A DNA stretch of 54,036 nucleotides, from NCBI GenBank assembly GCA_910585265.1, contig CAJUCA010000005.1:1-54036 (forward strand), in the 5' to 3' direction. The notes beneath the pieces were generated by a model. That model was given only the letters and a program-made list of their open reading frames with translations. It was not told where the DNA came from and searched no databases. Shown in pieces: positions 21,966 through 29,952 of this stretch. Source of the stretch: an uncultured Oscillospiraceae bacterium (GTDB lineage Bacteria; Bacillota; Clostridia; Oscillospirales; Oscillospiraceae). Every line of letters begins with the position of its first letter. Position 1 is the stretch's first letter. The translations under genes and the position numbers were made by a program.

Positions 21966-23312
21966 TTGCCCGACGACCCGTTATTACCGAAGCTGATCAT
22001 CCTGATCGTCCTGATCCTGATCAACGCCTTCTTCGCCGCCGCCGAGATCGCCGTCATCTCCCTGTCCGAGTCCAAGCTCCGCAAGCAGGCCGAGGAGGGG
22101 GACAAAAAAGCGGCCCGGCTCCTGTCCCTCACCCAGACCCCCGACCACTTCCTGTCCGCCATTCAGATCGCCATCACCCTGGCCGGGTTCCTGTCCTCCG
22201 CCTTCGCCGCCGACAGCTTCTCCGACCCGCTGGTGAAGTGGCTGGCGGAGGATCTGGGGGTCACCGCCCTCTCCCCCGCCGCGCTGAACAACCTGATGGT
22301 GGTGCTCATCACCCTCGCGCTGTCCTATTTCAGCCTGGTTCTGGGCGAGCTGGTGCCCAAGCGCATCGCCATGAAAAAGACGGAGGGGGTGGCCCGGTTC
22401 ACCCTGGGCGCGGTGTCCGCGGTGGCGGCGGTGTTCCGGCCGGTGATCTGGCTGCTGTCCAAGTCCACCAACGGGGTGCTGCGGCTGCTGGGCATCGACC
22501 CCAGGGCGGACAACCAGGACGTGAGCGAGGACGAGATCCGCATGATGGTGGACCTGGGCGAGGAGCGGGGAGCCATCGAGTCCTCCGAGAAGGAGCTTAT
22601 CGAGAACATCTTCGAGTTCAACAACACCACCGCCGAGGACGTGATGATCCACCGCACCGACATGGTGATGGTGTGGGTGGAGGACACCGGCGAGGACGTG
22701 CTCAACGCCATCCTCGCCTCCGGGCGGTCCCGGTTCCCGGTGTACCGGGAGGACGCGGACGACATCGTGGGCATACTCAACACCCGGGACTTCCTGCTCA
22801 ACGCCCAGGAGGACGCCCCCAAGCCCCTCACGCAGCTGATCCGGCCCGCCTACTTCGTGCCGGAGTCGGTGCGCACCGACGTGCTGTTCCGGGATATGCA
22901 GAGCAAAAAGGTACATATGGCCATTGTGGTGGACGAGTACGGCGGCACCTCCGGCCTTGTGACCATGGAGGATCTGCTGGAGGAGATCGTGGGCAATATC
23001 TACGACGAGTTCGACACTCCGGAGGAAAAGGAGATCGAGCAGGTGGAGCCGGGCCTGTGGCGGGTGTCCGGCGGCTGCCCCCTGGAGCAGGTGGCGGAGG
23101 CCCTGGGGGTGGAGTTCCCCGAGGAGGAGGAGTCAGACACCCTGGGCGGGCTGGTGTTCGCCCAGCTGTCCGTTATCCCGGAGGACGGGGCCCAGATCGA
23201 GGTGGACGCCCACGGCCTGCGCATCCAGGTGCTGGGCTTCGCCGACCGGCGGGTGGAGCGCGCCCTGGTGTCCAAGCTGGACCCGGCCCCGGAGGAGAGC
23301 CAGGAAGCATAA
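21966..23312 (+). CDS. CNNM/CorC (hemolysin-C family) membrane protein
   Basis: 448 residues from a TTG start at 21966, preceded by AGGAGG. Order: DUF21/CNNM transmembrane domain (about 1-190; LIILIVLILINAFFAAAEIAV and GELVPKRIAMKKTE), two CBS domains (about 205-330; VMIHRTDMV, VVDEYGGTSGLVTMEDLLEEIVG) and a C-terminal CorC/HlyC domain. The family exports Mg2+ or other divalent cations, with ATP or Mg2+ sensed by the CBS pair. The hemolysin name is historical. It has its own promoter. Confidence 0.92.
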   Translation: MPDDPLLPKLIILIVLILINAFFAAAEIAVISLSESKLRKQAEEGDKKAARLLSLTQTPDHFLSAIQIAITLAGFLSSAFAADSFSDPLVKWLAEDLGVTALSPAALNNLMVVLITLALSYFSLVLGELVPKRIAMKKTEGVARFTLGAVSAVAAVFRPVIWLLSKSTNGVLRLLGIDPRADNQDVSEDEIRMMVDLGEERGAIESSEKELIENIFEFNNTTAEDVMIHRTDMVMVWVEDTGEDVLNAILASGRSRFPVYREDADDIVGILNTRDFLLNAQEDAPKPLTQLIRPAYFVPESVRTDVLFRDMQSKKVHMAIVVDEYGGTSGLVTMEDLLEEIVGNIYDEFDTPEEKEIEQVEPGLWRVSGGCPLEQVAEALGVEFPEEEESDTLGGLVFAQLSVIPEDGAQIEVDAHGLRIQVLGFADRRVERALVSKLDPAPEESQEA

Positions 23313-23375
23313 GAGCTTGTATTCACAGGGCCCGGAGTGTTCTCCGGGCCCGCCGCGAAAGGTTGTGTCACCCCC

Positions 23376-24041
23376 TTGAACATTTTCGATATCATGGGCC
23401 CCGTCATGGTGGGCCCGTCCTCGTCCCACACCGCCGGGGCCGTCCGCATGGGCTATGTGGGCCGGAAGCTGCTGGGCTTCCAGCCCGCCCGGGCCAACAT
23501 CGCCCTCCACGGCTCCTTCGCCGCCACCGGCGCGGGCCACGGCACCGATAAGGCCATCGTGGCCGGACTGCTGGCCATGAAGCCCGACGATCCCGGCATA
23601 CCCCGCAGCCTCCAGCTGGCCCGGGAGGCCCGGATGGACGTGCGCATCCAGACCGTGGACCTGCGGGACGCCCACCCCAACACCGCTGTCATGACCCTCA
23701 TTGGAGAGCGGGGCCGCACGGTGGTGGTGAACGCCTCCTCCCTGGGGGGCGGGCGGATCCGGGTGAACTCCATCGACGGCATGGCCGCCGCTTTCTCCGG
23801 CGACCTGCCCACCCTGGTGGTCCGCAACCAGGACAAGCCCGGGATCGTCTCGGAGGTAGCCTCCTGCCTGGCCTACCACGACGTGAACATCGCCGCCATG
23901 CAGCTCTACCGGGACCACCGGGAGGGCCTGTCCGTCATGGTGCTGGAGTGCGACCAGCCCCTCACCCCGGAGATCATCGGAAATATCCAGCTGCTGGGCG
24001 GCGTGGTGCGCTGCATCTATTTAAATCTTTCGGAGGATTGA
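23376..24041 (+). CDS. sdaAB: L-serine dehydratase, beta subunit
   Basis: 221 residues from a TTG at 23376, chosen because the family begins M-N-I-F-D-I-x-G-P; upstream in-frame sequence is not conserved. Key block MGPVMVGPSSSHTAGAVRMG. A C-terminal ACT domain (NQDKPGIVSEVASCLAYHDV) probably binds serine. With the alpha subunit it forms the oxygen-sensitive Fe-S enzyme that converts serine to pyruvate and ammonia. The ribosome site (AAAGG) is 13 nt from the TTG, a little far. Confidence 0.92.
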   Translation: MNIFDIMGPVMVGPSSSHTAGAVRMGYVGRKLLGFQPARANIALHGSFAATGAGHGTDKAIVAGLLAMKPDDPGIPRSLQLAREARMDVRIQTVDLRDAHPNTAVMTLIGERGRTVVVNASSLGGGRIRVNSIDGMAAAFSGDLPTLVVRNQDKPGIVSEVASCLAYHDVNIAAMQLYRDHREGLSVMVLECDQPLTPEIIGNIQLLGGVVRCIYLNLSED

Positions 24042-24042
24042 T

Positions 24043-24888
24043 ATGTTCGGTTCAGTGGAAGCGATGCTGTCCGCGTCGGCGGACAAGCCCCTGTGGAGGG
24101 CTGTGTTAGAGGACGACTGCCAGGACCGGGACGCGGACCCCGCCGCCAGCCTGGCCCGCATGGGCAGGCTGTGGCAGGCCATGAAGGAGTCGTTGGAGGA
24201 GTACGACCCCGCCCGCCGCTCCGCCAGCGGCCTGTCCGGGGGGCAGGGGGCCAGGATGGCCGATTTAGCCGACCCCATCTGCGGATCGTTCGTCCAGGAG
24301 GTGGCCTCCGTGGCCCTGAAGCTGGGGGAACACAACGCCTGTATGGGCCGGATCGTGGCCGCCCCCACCGCCGGGGCCTGCGGCGTTCTGCCCGCGGTGC
24401 TCATCCCCCTCCAGCGGCGGGAGGGCCTGTCCGACGAGACCATGGTGGAGTGCCTGTACGTGTCCGCCGGATTCGGGCAGGTCATCGCCCAGCGGGCCTC
24501 CATCTCCGGGGCGGAGGGGGGCTGTCAGGCGGAGGTGGGCTCCGCCTCCGCCATGGCCGCCGCCGCCCTCATCCACGCCCGGGGCGGCCCCGGGGCGCGG
24601 ATGGCCGCCGCCTGCGCCATGGCCCTGCAAAACGTGATGGGGCTGGTGTGCGACCCGGTGGCGGGTCTGGTGGAGTGCCCCTGCGTGAAGCGCAACGTGA
24701 TGGGGGCGGTGAACGCCCTCACCTGCGCGGACATGGCCCTGGCGGGGCTGTCCAGCCCCATCCCCTGCGACGAGGTCATCGACGCCATGGGCGCGGTGGG
24801 CCGGAGCCTGCCCTCCGCCCTGCGGGAGACGGGCCAGGGCGGGCTGGCCGCCACCCCGGCGGGACGGCGGATCGCCCAGGGGCGGTAA
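24043..24888 (+). CDS. sdaAA: L-serine dehydratase, alpha subunit (4Fe-4S)
   Basis: 281 residues, starting one base after the beta-subunit stop with GGAGG inside the beta gene's end. Conserved family blocks: VAAPTAGACGVLPAVL, SAGFGQVIAQRASISGAEGG, EVGSASAMAAAA and MGLVCDPVAGLVECPCVKRN. The cysteines in these blocks include the cluster ligands, which hold a catalytic [4Fe-4S] that activates the serine hydroxyl. The next gene starts directly at the stop. Confidence 0.95.
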   Translation: MFGSVEAMLSASADKPLWRAVLEDDCQDRDADPAASLARMGRLWQAMKESLEEYDPARRSASGLSGGQGARMADLADPICGSFVQEVASVALKLGEHNACMGRIVAAPTAGACGVLPAVLIPLQRREGLSDETMVECLYVSAGFGQVIAQRASISGAEGGCQAEVGSASAMAAAALIHARGGPGARMAAACAMALQNVMGLVCDPVAGLVECPCVKRNVMGAVNALTCADMALAGLSSPIPCDEVIDAMGAVGRSLPSALRETGQGGLAATPAGRRIAQGR

Positions 24889-25434
24889 ATGAAAGGATTT
24901 GTGCGGGATAACCAGCTGCTTTCTCTCTGCGGCCTGAACTGCGGGCTTTGTTCCATGAAGCTGGGCGGACACTGTTCCGGATGCGGAAATGGGAATCAGT
25001 CCTGCAAAATCGCAGGATGCAGCCTGGAGCACGGCGGTGTAAGCTACTGTTTCCAGTGCCCCGAGTATCCCTGTGACCAATATCTGCACATCGACGACTA
25101 CGATTCGTTCATCACCCATCAGAACCAAAAAGCCAACCTTGAACGGGCAAAGGCCATTGGCATGAACCGCTACAACGAGGAACAGCGGGAAAGAGTCCGA
25201 ATATTGAAGCTGCTCCTGGCCCACTATAACGACGGGCGGAGAAAAACCTTTTTCTGCTTGGCGGCAAACCTTCTGCCCCTCTCCGCGCTCCAAACGGCTG
25301 TCAGCCAGCTCCAGGGCTCAGAGGATTTGGACTTGAAAGAACGGTCCGCTCAAGCGGTATGCCTGCTCCAGAGCTCTGCCAACGCCCACGGCATTCTGCT
25401 GAAGCTGCGCAAAAAGCCCCGTTCAGGTTCTTAG
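24889..25434 (+). CDS. DUF3795-type Cys-rich protein
   Basis: 181 residues, starting directly after the sdaAA stop codon. The N-terminal half is cysteine-rich (CGLNCGLCSMKLGGHCSGCG, then C...CSLEHGGVSYCFQCPEYPC), the zinc-ribbon-like pattern of DUF3795 proteins; the rest is helical. Function is unknown. Base composition is visibly less GC-rich than its neighbours, which may mean recent acquisition. The stop codon TAG is made from the target-site TTA plus the first G of a MITE, so the original C-terminus may have been slightly different. Confidence 0.78.
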   Translation: MKGFVRDNQLLSLCGLNCGLCSMKLGGHCSGCGNGNQSCKIAGCSLEHGGVSYCFQCPEYPCDQYLHIDDYDSFITHQNQKANLERAKAIGMNRYNEEQRERVRILKLLLAHYNDGRRKTFFCLAANLLPLSALQTAVSQLQGSEDLDLKERSAQAVCLLQSSANAHGILLKLRKKPRSGS

Positions 25435-25594
25435 AGCCTGTTTAAAATCTATCAAAACGCCATCTTGGCACATCTTTTTCCGCTGGCCGGCGTTGATTTG
25501 ACTTGAAATACACAAAGTATTCCTGCGCCAAATCGCCTTGTCCAGCGAAAAAATCTGCGCCTGTCTGGCATTCCGCCAGATTTTAAACAGGCTC
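25434..25594. mobile_element. MITE-like element 1 (161 bp)
   Basis: Perfect terminal inverted repeats GAGCCTGTTTAAAATCT (25434-25450, inverse at 25578-25594) flanked by a direct TTA (25431-25433 and 25595-25597). There is no coding capacity. A 22-bp core at 25502-25523 is the exact inverse of 34265-34286 in the second element. The TIR start GAGCCTGTT and a TNA target are compatible with IS5-family (IS1031-like) transposases. Confidence 0.85.
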
Positions 25595-25618
25595 TTAGAC
25601 CAGTCAACCCGGCAGGCA

Positions 25619-25654
25619 CAGGCCCGCTGTCATTTGACAGCGGGCCTGTTTTTT
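25619..25654 (+). terminator. Terminator now separated from the DUF3795 gene by a MITE
   Basis: CAGGCCCGCTGTCA / TGACAGCGGGCCTG, 14 bp perfect with a 2-nt spacer and six T residues. Confidence 0.9.
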
Positions 25655-25681
25655 GGTATGCTTAACTTCATGTACCCAGGC

Positions 25682-25894
25682 TCAGAGCTTTTTCAGCTCC
25701 TGCATCACCCCGTTGACCATCACCCCCGGCACCCAGCCGTTCAGGAAGTCCCGGAGCTGCTCCAGCGTCACCGTCCGGGCCGCCCCCTTCACCGGGTGCT
25801 TGGCCAGCATGGGGATGCGCTTCTGGAACACCGCCCTGCTCTGGGGGTTGTCCCAAAGCTCCCCCAGGGTGATTTTGTTTTCCTTCAGATCCAT
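25682..25894 (-). CDS. Small helical protein of unknown function, 70 aa
   Basis: GGAGGTG lies about 7 nt before the ATG. The sequence is predicted helical, with LGELWDNPQSRAVFQKRIPM, then HPVKGAARTVTLEQLRDFL. I recall similar L-x-D-N-P-x-x-R...T-L-x-Q-L segments as short C-terminal modules of clostridial secreted glycosidases, but here it stands alone without a signal peptide. Function is not assigned. Confidence 0.6.
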   Translation of the reverse strand: MDLKENKITLGELWDNPQSRAVFQKRIPMLAKHPVKGAARTVTLEQLRDFLNGWVPGVMVNGVMQELKKL

Positions 25895-25959
25895 CTGTAC
25901 TCACCTCCACAACCATACTATGCGCCGGAGGACGTCCGCTGACACGAAAGGAGCGCGAA

Positions 25960-26841
25960 ATGCCGAAACAAAAGAAACCGTCCCGGGGCCAGGAGTGGCG
26001 GCACGTTGAAAACAAAAAGCTGGTCTACACCGTCTACTTCGTCCTGCGGCTGTCGGTGGTGCTGATGCTGGTGGCCCAGTTCTTCAACGGGAACTTTGAG
26101 AACGTGCTCCTGTGCGTGCTCACCCTGGTGCTGTTCACCCTGCCCTCCCTGTTCGAGCGGCGGCTCCACATCGACCTGCCCGACACCCTGGAGATCATTA
26201 TCCTCCTGTTCATCTACGCCGCCGAGATCCTGGGCGAGATCCAGTCCTACTATACCCAGTTCCACGGCTGGGACACCATGCTCCACACCATGAACGGCTT
26301 CCTCTGCGCCGCCATCGGCTTCGCCCTGGTGGACATACTCAACCGGGAGGAAAAGATTTCCCTCCACCTGTCCCCCTTCTTCATGGCGGTGACCGCCTTC
26401 TGCTTCTCCATGACCATCGGCGTGCTGTGGGAGTTCTTTGAGTTCGGCATGGATCAGTGGCTGCTGTTCGATATGCAGAAGGACACGGTGATCAACACCA
26501 TTTCCACCGTCAACCTGGACCCCAGCCACGGCACCACCGCCGTGGCAGTCAAGGGCATCCAGGAGGTGATCCTGGTGCTGGAGGACGGCACCCAAATGCC
26601 CCTGGGCCTGGGCGGCTACCTGGACGTGGGCATCATCGACACCATGAAGGACCTGTTCGTCAACTTCATCGGCGCGGTGGTGTTCTCCACCATCGGCTAC
26701 TTCTACGTCAAGAGCCGGGGCAAGGGCGGCTTCGCCACCCGGTTCATCCCCCGGTTCCAGCGCAGGCCTGCCGCCGCGGAGCCTCCCGCCCCCGCCGGGC
26801 CGGAAAACGGCGGCGCGCCCCCGGACGATCCCGGCGCATAA
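25960..26841 (+). CDS. Integral membrane protein, YjdF/DUF2238-like
   Basis: 293 residues with about six membrane helices. The central block GWDTMLHTMNGFLCAAIGFA and the following WEFFEFGMDQWL with conserved H, D and E residues are reminiscent of the DUF2238 (YjdF) family, whose function is unknown. The C-terminal tail (after about residue 260) is Pro/Ala-rich and cytoplasmic. GAAAGGAG precedes the ATG. It may share transcription with the DUF1540 gene 69 bp downstream. Confidence 0.72.
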   Translation: MPKQKKPSRGQEWRHVENKKLVYTVYFVLRLSVVLMLVAQFFNGNFENVLLCVLTLVLFTLPSLFERRLHIDLPDTLEIIILLFIYAAEILGEIQSYYTQFHGWDTMLHTMNGFLCAAIGFALVDILNREEKISLHLSPFFMAVTAFCFSMTIGVLWEFFEFGMDQWLLFDMQKDTVINTISTVNLDPSHGTTAVAVKGIQEVILVLEDGTQMPLGLGGYLDVGIIDTMKDLFVNFIGAVVFSTIGYFYVKSRGKGGFATRFIPRFQRRPAAAEPPAPAGPENGGAPPDDPGA

Positions 26842-26910
26842 TCCCGGCGGGACGGGGCATACTCCTTCTTGTATTCGGGAGTCCAACGCCATACAAAGGA
26901 GGAAACCAAG

Positions 26911-27096
26911 ATGATGAACCAGACCAACCCCAGCATCAAGTGCACGGTGAACAGCTGCTCCTACCACAAGGATCAGCACTGCACCCTCAACGAGATCCAG
27001 GTGGGCCACTGCCAGAACAGCGTGTGCGACTGCAAGGAGACCGAGTGCGCGTCCTTCAAGCTGGGCGACCACGGCACAACCTGCGGCTGTTCCTAA
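26911..27096 (+). CDS. DUF1540 domain protein, 61 aa
   Basis: ATG at 26911 with AGGAGG 7 nt upstream. Eight cysteines in the DUF1540 pattern (CTVNSCSYHKDQHC...CQNSVCDCKETECASF), likely a small zinc- or metal-binding protein. DUF1540 proteins are common in spore formers and of unknown role. The stop codon TAA is the first part of a 12-bp direct repeat that flanks a GC-rich element. Confidence 0.85.
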   Translation: MMNQTNPSIKCTVNSCSYHKDQHCTLNEIQVGHCQNSVCDCKETECASFKLGDHGTTCGCS

Positions 27097-27245
27097 AAGA
27101 AGCGCGGAGAAGCGGGCAGCGAGGGAGCTTGGAGCGGAGCGAAGGCAAAAGCCCAGGGCCCGCGCAGCGGGATCGGGTTTTGCCTGAGCCGCAGCGAAAG
27201 CGACCGAGCGTCCTGACCGCTTCGCAGCGTGACAAAAGAAGCGCG
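27095..27245. repeat. GC-rich palindromic element bounded by 12-bp direct repeats
   Basis: AAAAGAAGCGCG occurs at 27095-27106 and 27234-27245. The 127 bp between contain nested arms such as AGGCAAAAGCCC / GGGTTTTGCCT and many GCAGCG / GCGAAGC motifs. The left repeat overlaps the DUF1540 stop codon. It could be a non-autonomous insertion with a 12-bp target duplication, or a structured RNA. Confidence 0.6.
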
Positions 27246-27266
27246 ACCACTGACCAAACGCGGCCG

Positions 27267-27303
27267 GAAGGCGGGACGGGCGGAAACCCGTCCCGCCTTC
27301 TTT
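27267..27303 (+). terminator. Strong terminator downstream of the DUF1540 gene
   Basis: GAAGGCGGGACGGG / CCCGTCCCGCCTTC, 14 bp perfect with a 6-nt loop followed by TTT. Confidence 0.8.
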
Positions 27304-27384
27304 ACATTTTCCCCCAAAAGCCCGCCGGAAATCCGCCTGTTTTTGACGGAGCGGTGAAATTTCCAGCCCCCCAAGCATTTTACA

Positions 27385-27413
27385 TTGACAAATCCCCGCT
27401 GACACGATATCAT
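27385..27413 (+). promoter_or_regulatory. ilvB promoter
   Basis: TTGACA (27385-27390), 17 bp, TATCAT (27408-27413). Transcription would start near 27420, giving a leader of about 100 nt that contains a terminator-like hairpin. Confidence 0.75.
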
Positions 27414-27457
27414 AGCTTCAATACGCTAAATTATGTATGGGCTTACACCCACCGCGG

Positions 27458-27497
27458 AGCATGGCTCGTCCTGTGTCGGACGCGGCTGTGCTTTTTT
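27458..27497 (+). promoter_or_regulatory. Terminator-like hairpin in the ilvB leader (possible attenuator)
   Basis: AGCATGGCTCGTCC pairs with GGACGCGGCTGTGCT (14 pairs, three or four G-U, one bulge) around a 6-nt loop and is followed directly by TTTTTT, only about 20 nt before the ilvB start. No T-box consensus and no Leu/Ile/Val-rich leader peptide were seen, so the sensing mechanism is unknown. Confidence 0.6.
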
Positions 27498-27518
27498 GGA
27501 TTAAAGGAGGTTCCCGCT

Positions 27519-29228
27519 ATGCGGATGAAAGGGTCCCAGATCGTCATGGAATGCCTGCTGGAGCAGGGGGTGGACACGGTGTTCGGCTACCCCGGCGGCA
27601 CCATCCTCAACATCTACGACGAGTTCGAGCTTCACGGCTACCACCAGAAGATCCACCACTACCTCACCTCCCACGAGCAGGGCGCGTCCCACGCCGCCGA
27701 CGGCTACGCCCGGTCCACCGGGAAGGTGGGCGTGTGCTTCGCCACCTCCGGCCCCGGGGCCACCAACCTGGTCACCGGAATCGCCACCGCCTACTACGAC
27801 TCCTCCCCCGTGGTGTTCATCACCTGCAACGTCAGCGAGAACCTCATCGGCAAGGACTCCTTCCAGGAGGTGGATATCACCGGAATCACCATGCCCATCA
27901 CCAAATGCAACTTCCTGGTGAAGGACGTGAACGAGCTGGCGGACGTGATCCGGGAGGCCTTCGCCATCGCCCGGTCCGGCCGCCCCGGCCCGGTGCTGGT
28001 GGACATCGCCAAGAATATCACCGCCACCGAGGGGGAGTACCAATACCTCCCCCTGGCGGAGCACCCCAACCACGGGCGGCTGGCCACCCTGCTGCGCCGC
28101 TCCAACCGGGAGCTGAAAAGCCCGGAGCCCGACCAGGGGGACATCGACAAGCTGCTGGAGTTCATCGCCCAGTCCCAGCGGCCCATGGTGCTGGTGGGGG
28201 GCGGCGTGATCCGCTCCAAGGGGGCGGTGCCGGAGTTCCGCACCTTCATGGAGCGGCTGGACGCCCCGGTGGGCTCCACCATCATGGGCGGCGGGGCCTG
28301 CCCCGGAAACCACCCCCTGTTCACCGGCATGGTGGGGATGCACGGCTCCCACGCCTCCAACATGGCCACCGCCGAGTGCGACCTGCTCATCGCCGTCGGC
28401 TGCCGCTTCTCCGACCGGGTGGCCACCGATCCCGCCTCCTTCGCCGCCAACGCCAAGATCGTACATATTGACATCGACCGGGCGGAGATCGACAAGAACG
28501 TGAAAACCTGCCACCACATCGTGGGGGACGCCCGCCGTGTGCTGGAGCTGCTGAACGAGCGGCTGCCCCAGCACGACTACGCCGCCTGGAAGGCCCAGGT
28601 ATTCGCCCGGAAGGAGCTGCCCCTGAAGAAGGACAACCTCCTCCACGCCCACGAGATTTTGGAGACCATCTCCGACCTGACCAACGGCGACGCCATCATC
28701 GCCACCGACGTGGGCCAGCATCAGATGTGGTCCTGCCAGTATTACCACTTCTCCCGCCCGGGCCAGCTGCTCACCAGCGGCGGCTTCGGCACCATGGGCT
28801 TCGGCCTGGGGGCCGCCATGGGGGCCACGGTGGGCAATCCCGGCAAGGTGGTGGTCCACTGCACCGGGGACGGCTGCTTCCGCATGAACTGCCACGAGCT
28901 GGCCACCGTGGAGCACTACGGCCTGCCCGTCATCACCGTGATCTTCAACAACCGCACCCTGGGCATGGTGCGCCAGTGGCAGAACCTGATCTATGAGAAG
29001 CGGTTCTCCCAGACCACCCTGGACCGGGGCCCCGACTTCGTGAAGCTGGCGGAGGCCTACGGCCTCAAGGGCTTCCGGGCCGGAAGCCAGGCGGAGTTTG
29101 AGGACGCCTTCCGGCAGGCGTTGGAGACGGGCCGGGGCTGTGTCATCGACTGCGCCATCGACATGGACGCCATGGTCCACCCCATGGTGGGCGGCGGCAC
29201 CCCCGTCACCGAATTCCTGCTTCACTAA
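27519..29228 (+). CDS. ilvB: Acetolactate synthase, large (catalytic) subunit
   Basis: 569 residues from the ATG at 27519 (AGGAGG 8 nt upstream). ThDP enzyme features: GYPGGTILNIYDEF, the catalytic glutamate in TSHEQGASHAADGYAR (Glu53), and the cofactor motif from GDGCFRMNCHEL to VIFNNRTLGMV. It condenses two pyruvates to acetolactate, or pyruvate with 2-oxobutyrate, the first common step to valine, leucine and isoleucine. The regulatory subunit follows after 15 nt, then ilvC. Expression is probably controlled by the leader hairpin. Confidence 0.96.
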   Translation: MRMKGSQIVMECLLEQGVDTVFGYPGGTILNIYDEFELHGYHQKIHHYLTSHEQGASHAADGYARSTGKVGVCFATSGPGATNLVTGIATAYYDSSPVVFITCNVSENLIGKDSFQEVDITGITMPITKCNFLVKDVNELADVIREAFAIARSGRPGPVLVDIAKNITATEGEYQYLPLAEHPNHGRLATLLRRSNRELKSPEPDQGDIDKLLEFIAQSQRPMVLVGGGVIRSKGAVPEFRTFMERLDAPVGSTIMGGGACPGNHPLFTGMVGMHGSHASNMATAECDLLIAVGCRFSDRVATDPASFAANAKIVHIDIDRAEIDKNVKTCHHIVGDARRVLELLNERLPQHDYAAWKAQVFARKELPLKKDNLLHAHEILETISDLTNGDAIIATDVGQHQMWSCQYYHFSRPGQLLTSGGFGTMGFGLGAAMGATVGNPGKVVVHCTGDGCFRMNCHELATVEHYGLPVITVIFNNRTLGMVRQWQNLIYEKRFSQTTLDRGPDFVKLAEAYGLKGFRAGSQAEFEDAFRQALETGRGCVIDCAIDMDAMVHPMVGGGTPVTEFLLH

Positions 29229-29243
29229 GGGAGGAGACAAGCC

Positions 29244-29804
29244 ATGACAACCATCATCAAGCGTCACACCCTGTCGGTGCTGGTGGAGAACACCGCCGGC
29301 GTGCTCAGCCAGGTGTCCCGCCTGTTCTCCCGGAAGGGGTATAACATCGAGTCCCTGGCAGTGGGCACCACCGACGATCCGGCGGTGTCCCGCATCACCA
29401 TCGAGGTGCTGTGCGGGGAGCAGCAGGTCAGCCAGATCATCAACCAGCTGCGCAAGCAGTTTTCCGTCTACTCCGTGCGGCTGCTGCCCCCGGAGCAGTC
29501 CATCCGCCGGGAACTGGTGCTCATCAAGGTGAAGGCGGAGAGCCGGGAGGTGCGCAATGAGGTGATCCAGATTGCCAACATCTTCCGGGCGTCCATCATC
29601 GACGTGTCCACCCAGAGCCTGACCCTGGCCATCATCGGCCAGGAGTCCAAGGACGACGCCCTGGAAAAGCTGCTGGCCGAGTTCGGCATCCTGGAGCTGG
29701 TGCGCACCGGCATGGTGGCCCTGGAGCGGGGGGAGGCCACCATCCGCAACAATTCCGGCAACAAGGTCCGGGACGAGTTCGATTTGGGGAAGAATATCCT
29801 CTGA
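29244..29804 (+). CDS. ilvN: Acetolactate synthase, small (regulatory) subunit
   Basis: 186 residues. The N-terminal ACT domain (LSVLVENTAGVLSQVSRLFS, residues 10-29) binds valine for feedback inhibition. The second half (RELVLIKVKAESREVRNEVI) is the ALS_ss C-terminal domain. It is longer than E. coli IlvN and resembles IlvH-type subunits, so ilvH is an equally fitting symbol. It is in the ilvB operon. Confidence 0.94.
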   Translation: MTTIIKRHTLSVLVENTAGVLSQVSRLFSRKGYNIESLAVGTTDDPAVSRITIEVLCGEQQVSQIINQLRKQFSVYSVRLLPPEQSIRRELVLIKVKAESREVRNEVIQIANIFRASIIDVSTQSLTLAIIGQESKDDALEKLLAEFGILELVRTGMVALERGEATIRNNSGNKVRDEFDLGKNIL

Positions 29805-29808
29805 TTGT

Positions 29809-29921
29809 ATCACGGTTATCATTCTTTTCCCCGACGCCGTGATATACTCTTAGCACCATGACCCGCGCAAAACGTTCCTCCCCTCCCGCCCTCCGGGCGG
29901 GGAGGAACAAAGAAGCGTTTT
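29809..29921 (+). promoter_or_regulatory. ilvC promoter region and structured leader
   Basis: An inverted repeat ATCACGG (29809-29815) / CCGTGAT (29837-29843) overlaps a TATACT -10 (29843-29848). The leader then folds AAAACGTTCCTCCCC (29869-29883) with GGGGAGGAAC and CGTTTT (up to 29921), enclosing a GCCC-TCC-GGGC tip. No T-run follows. The repeat may be an operator and the hairpin an mRNA control or stability element. Confidence 0.5.
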
Positions 29922-29952
29922 CATAACATTTTTTGTGAGGAGTGTTTTTACC

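Noticed and set aside
27420..27518. T-box riboswitch or Leu/Ile/Val attenuator peptide before ilvB
   Set aside because: No T-box sequence (AGGGTGGNACCGCG) is present. The only short frame, from ATG 27433, is not enriched in branched-chain codons and lacks a ribosome site. Only the terminator hairpin is reported.
26457..27518. N-terminal extension of ilvB across the upstream region
   Set aside because: It would run through the YjdF-like and DUF1540 genes, a strong terminator and the ilvB promoter. The ATG at 27519 has a perfect ribosome site.
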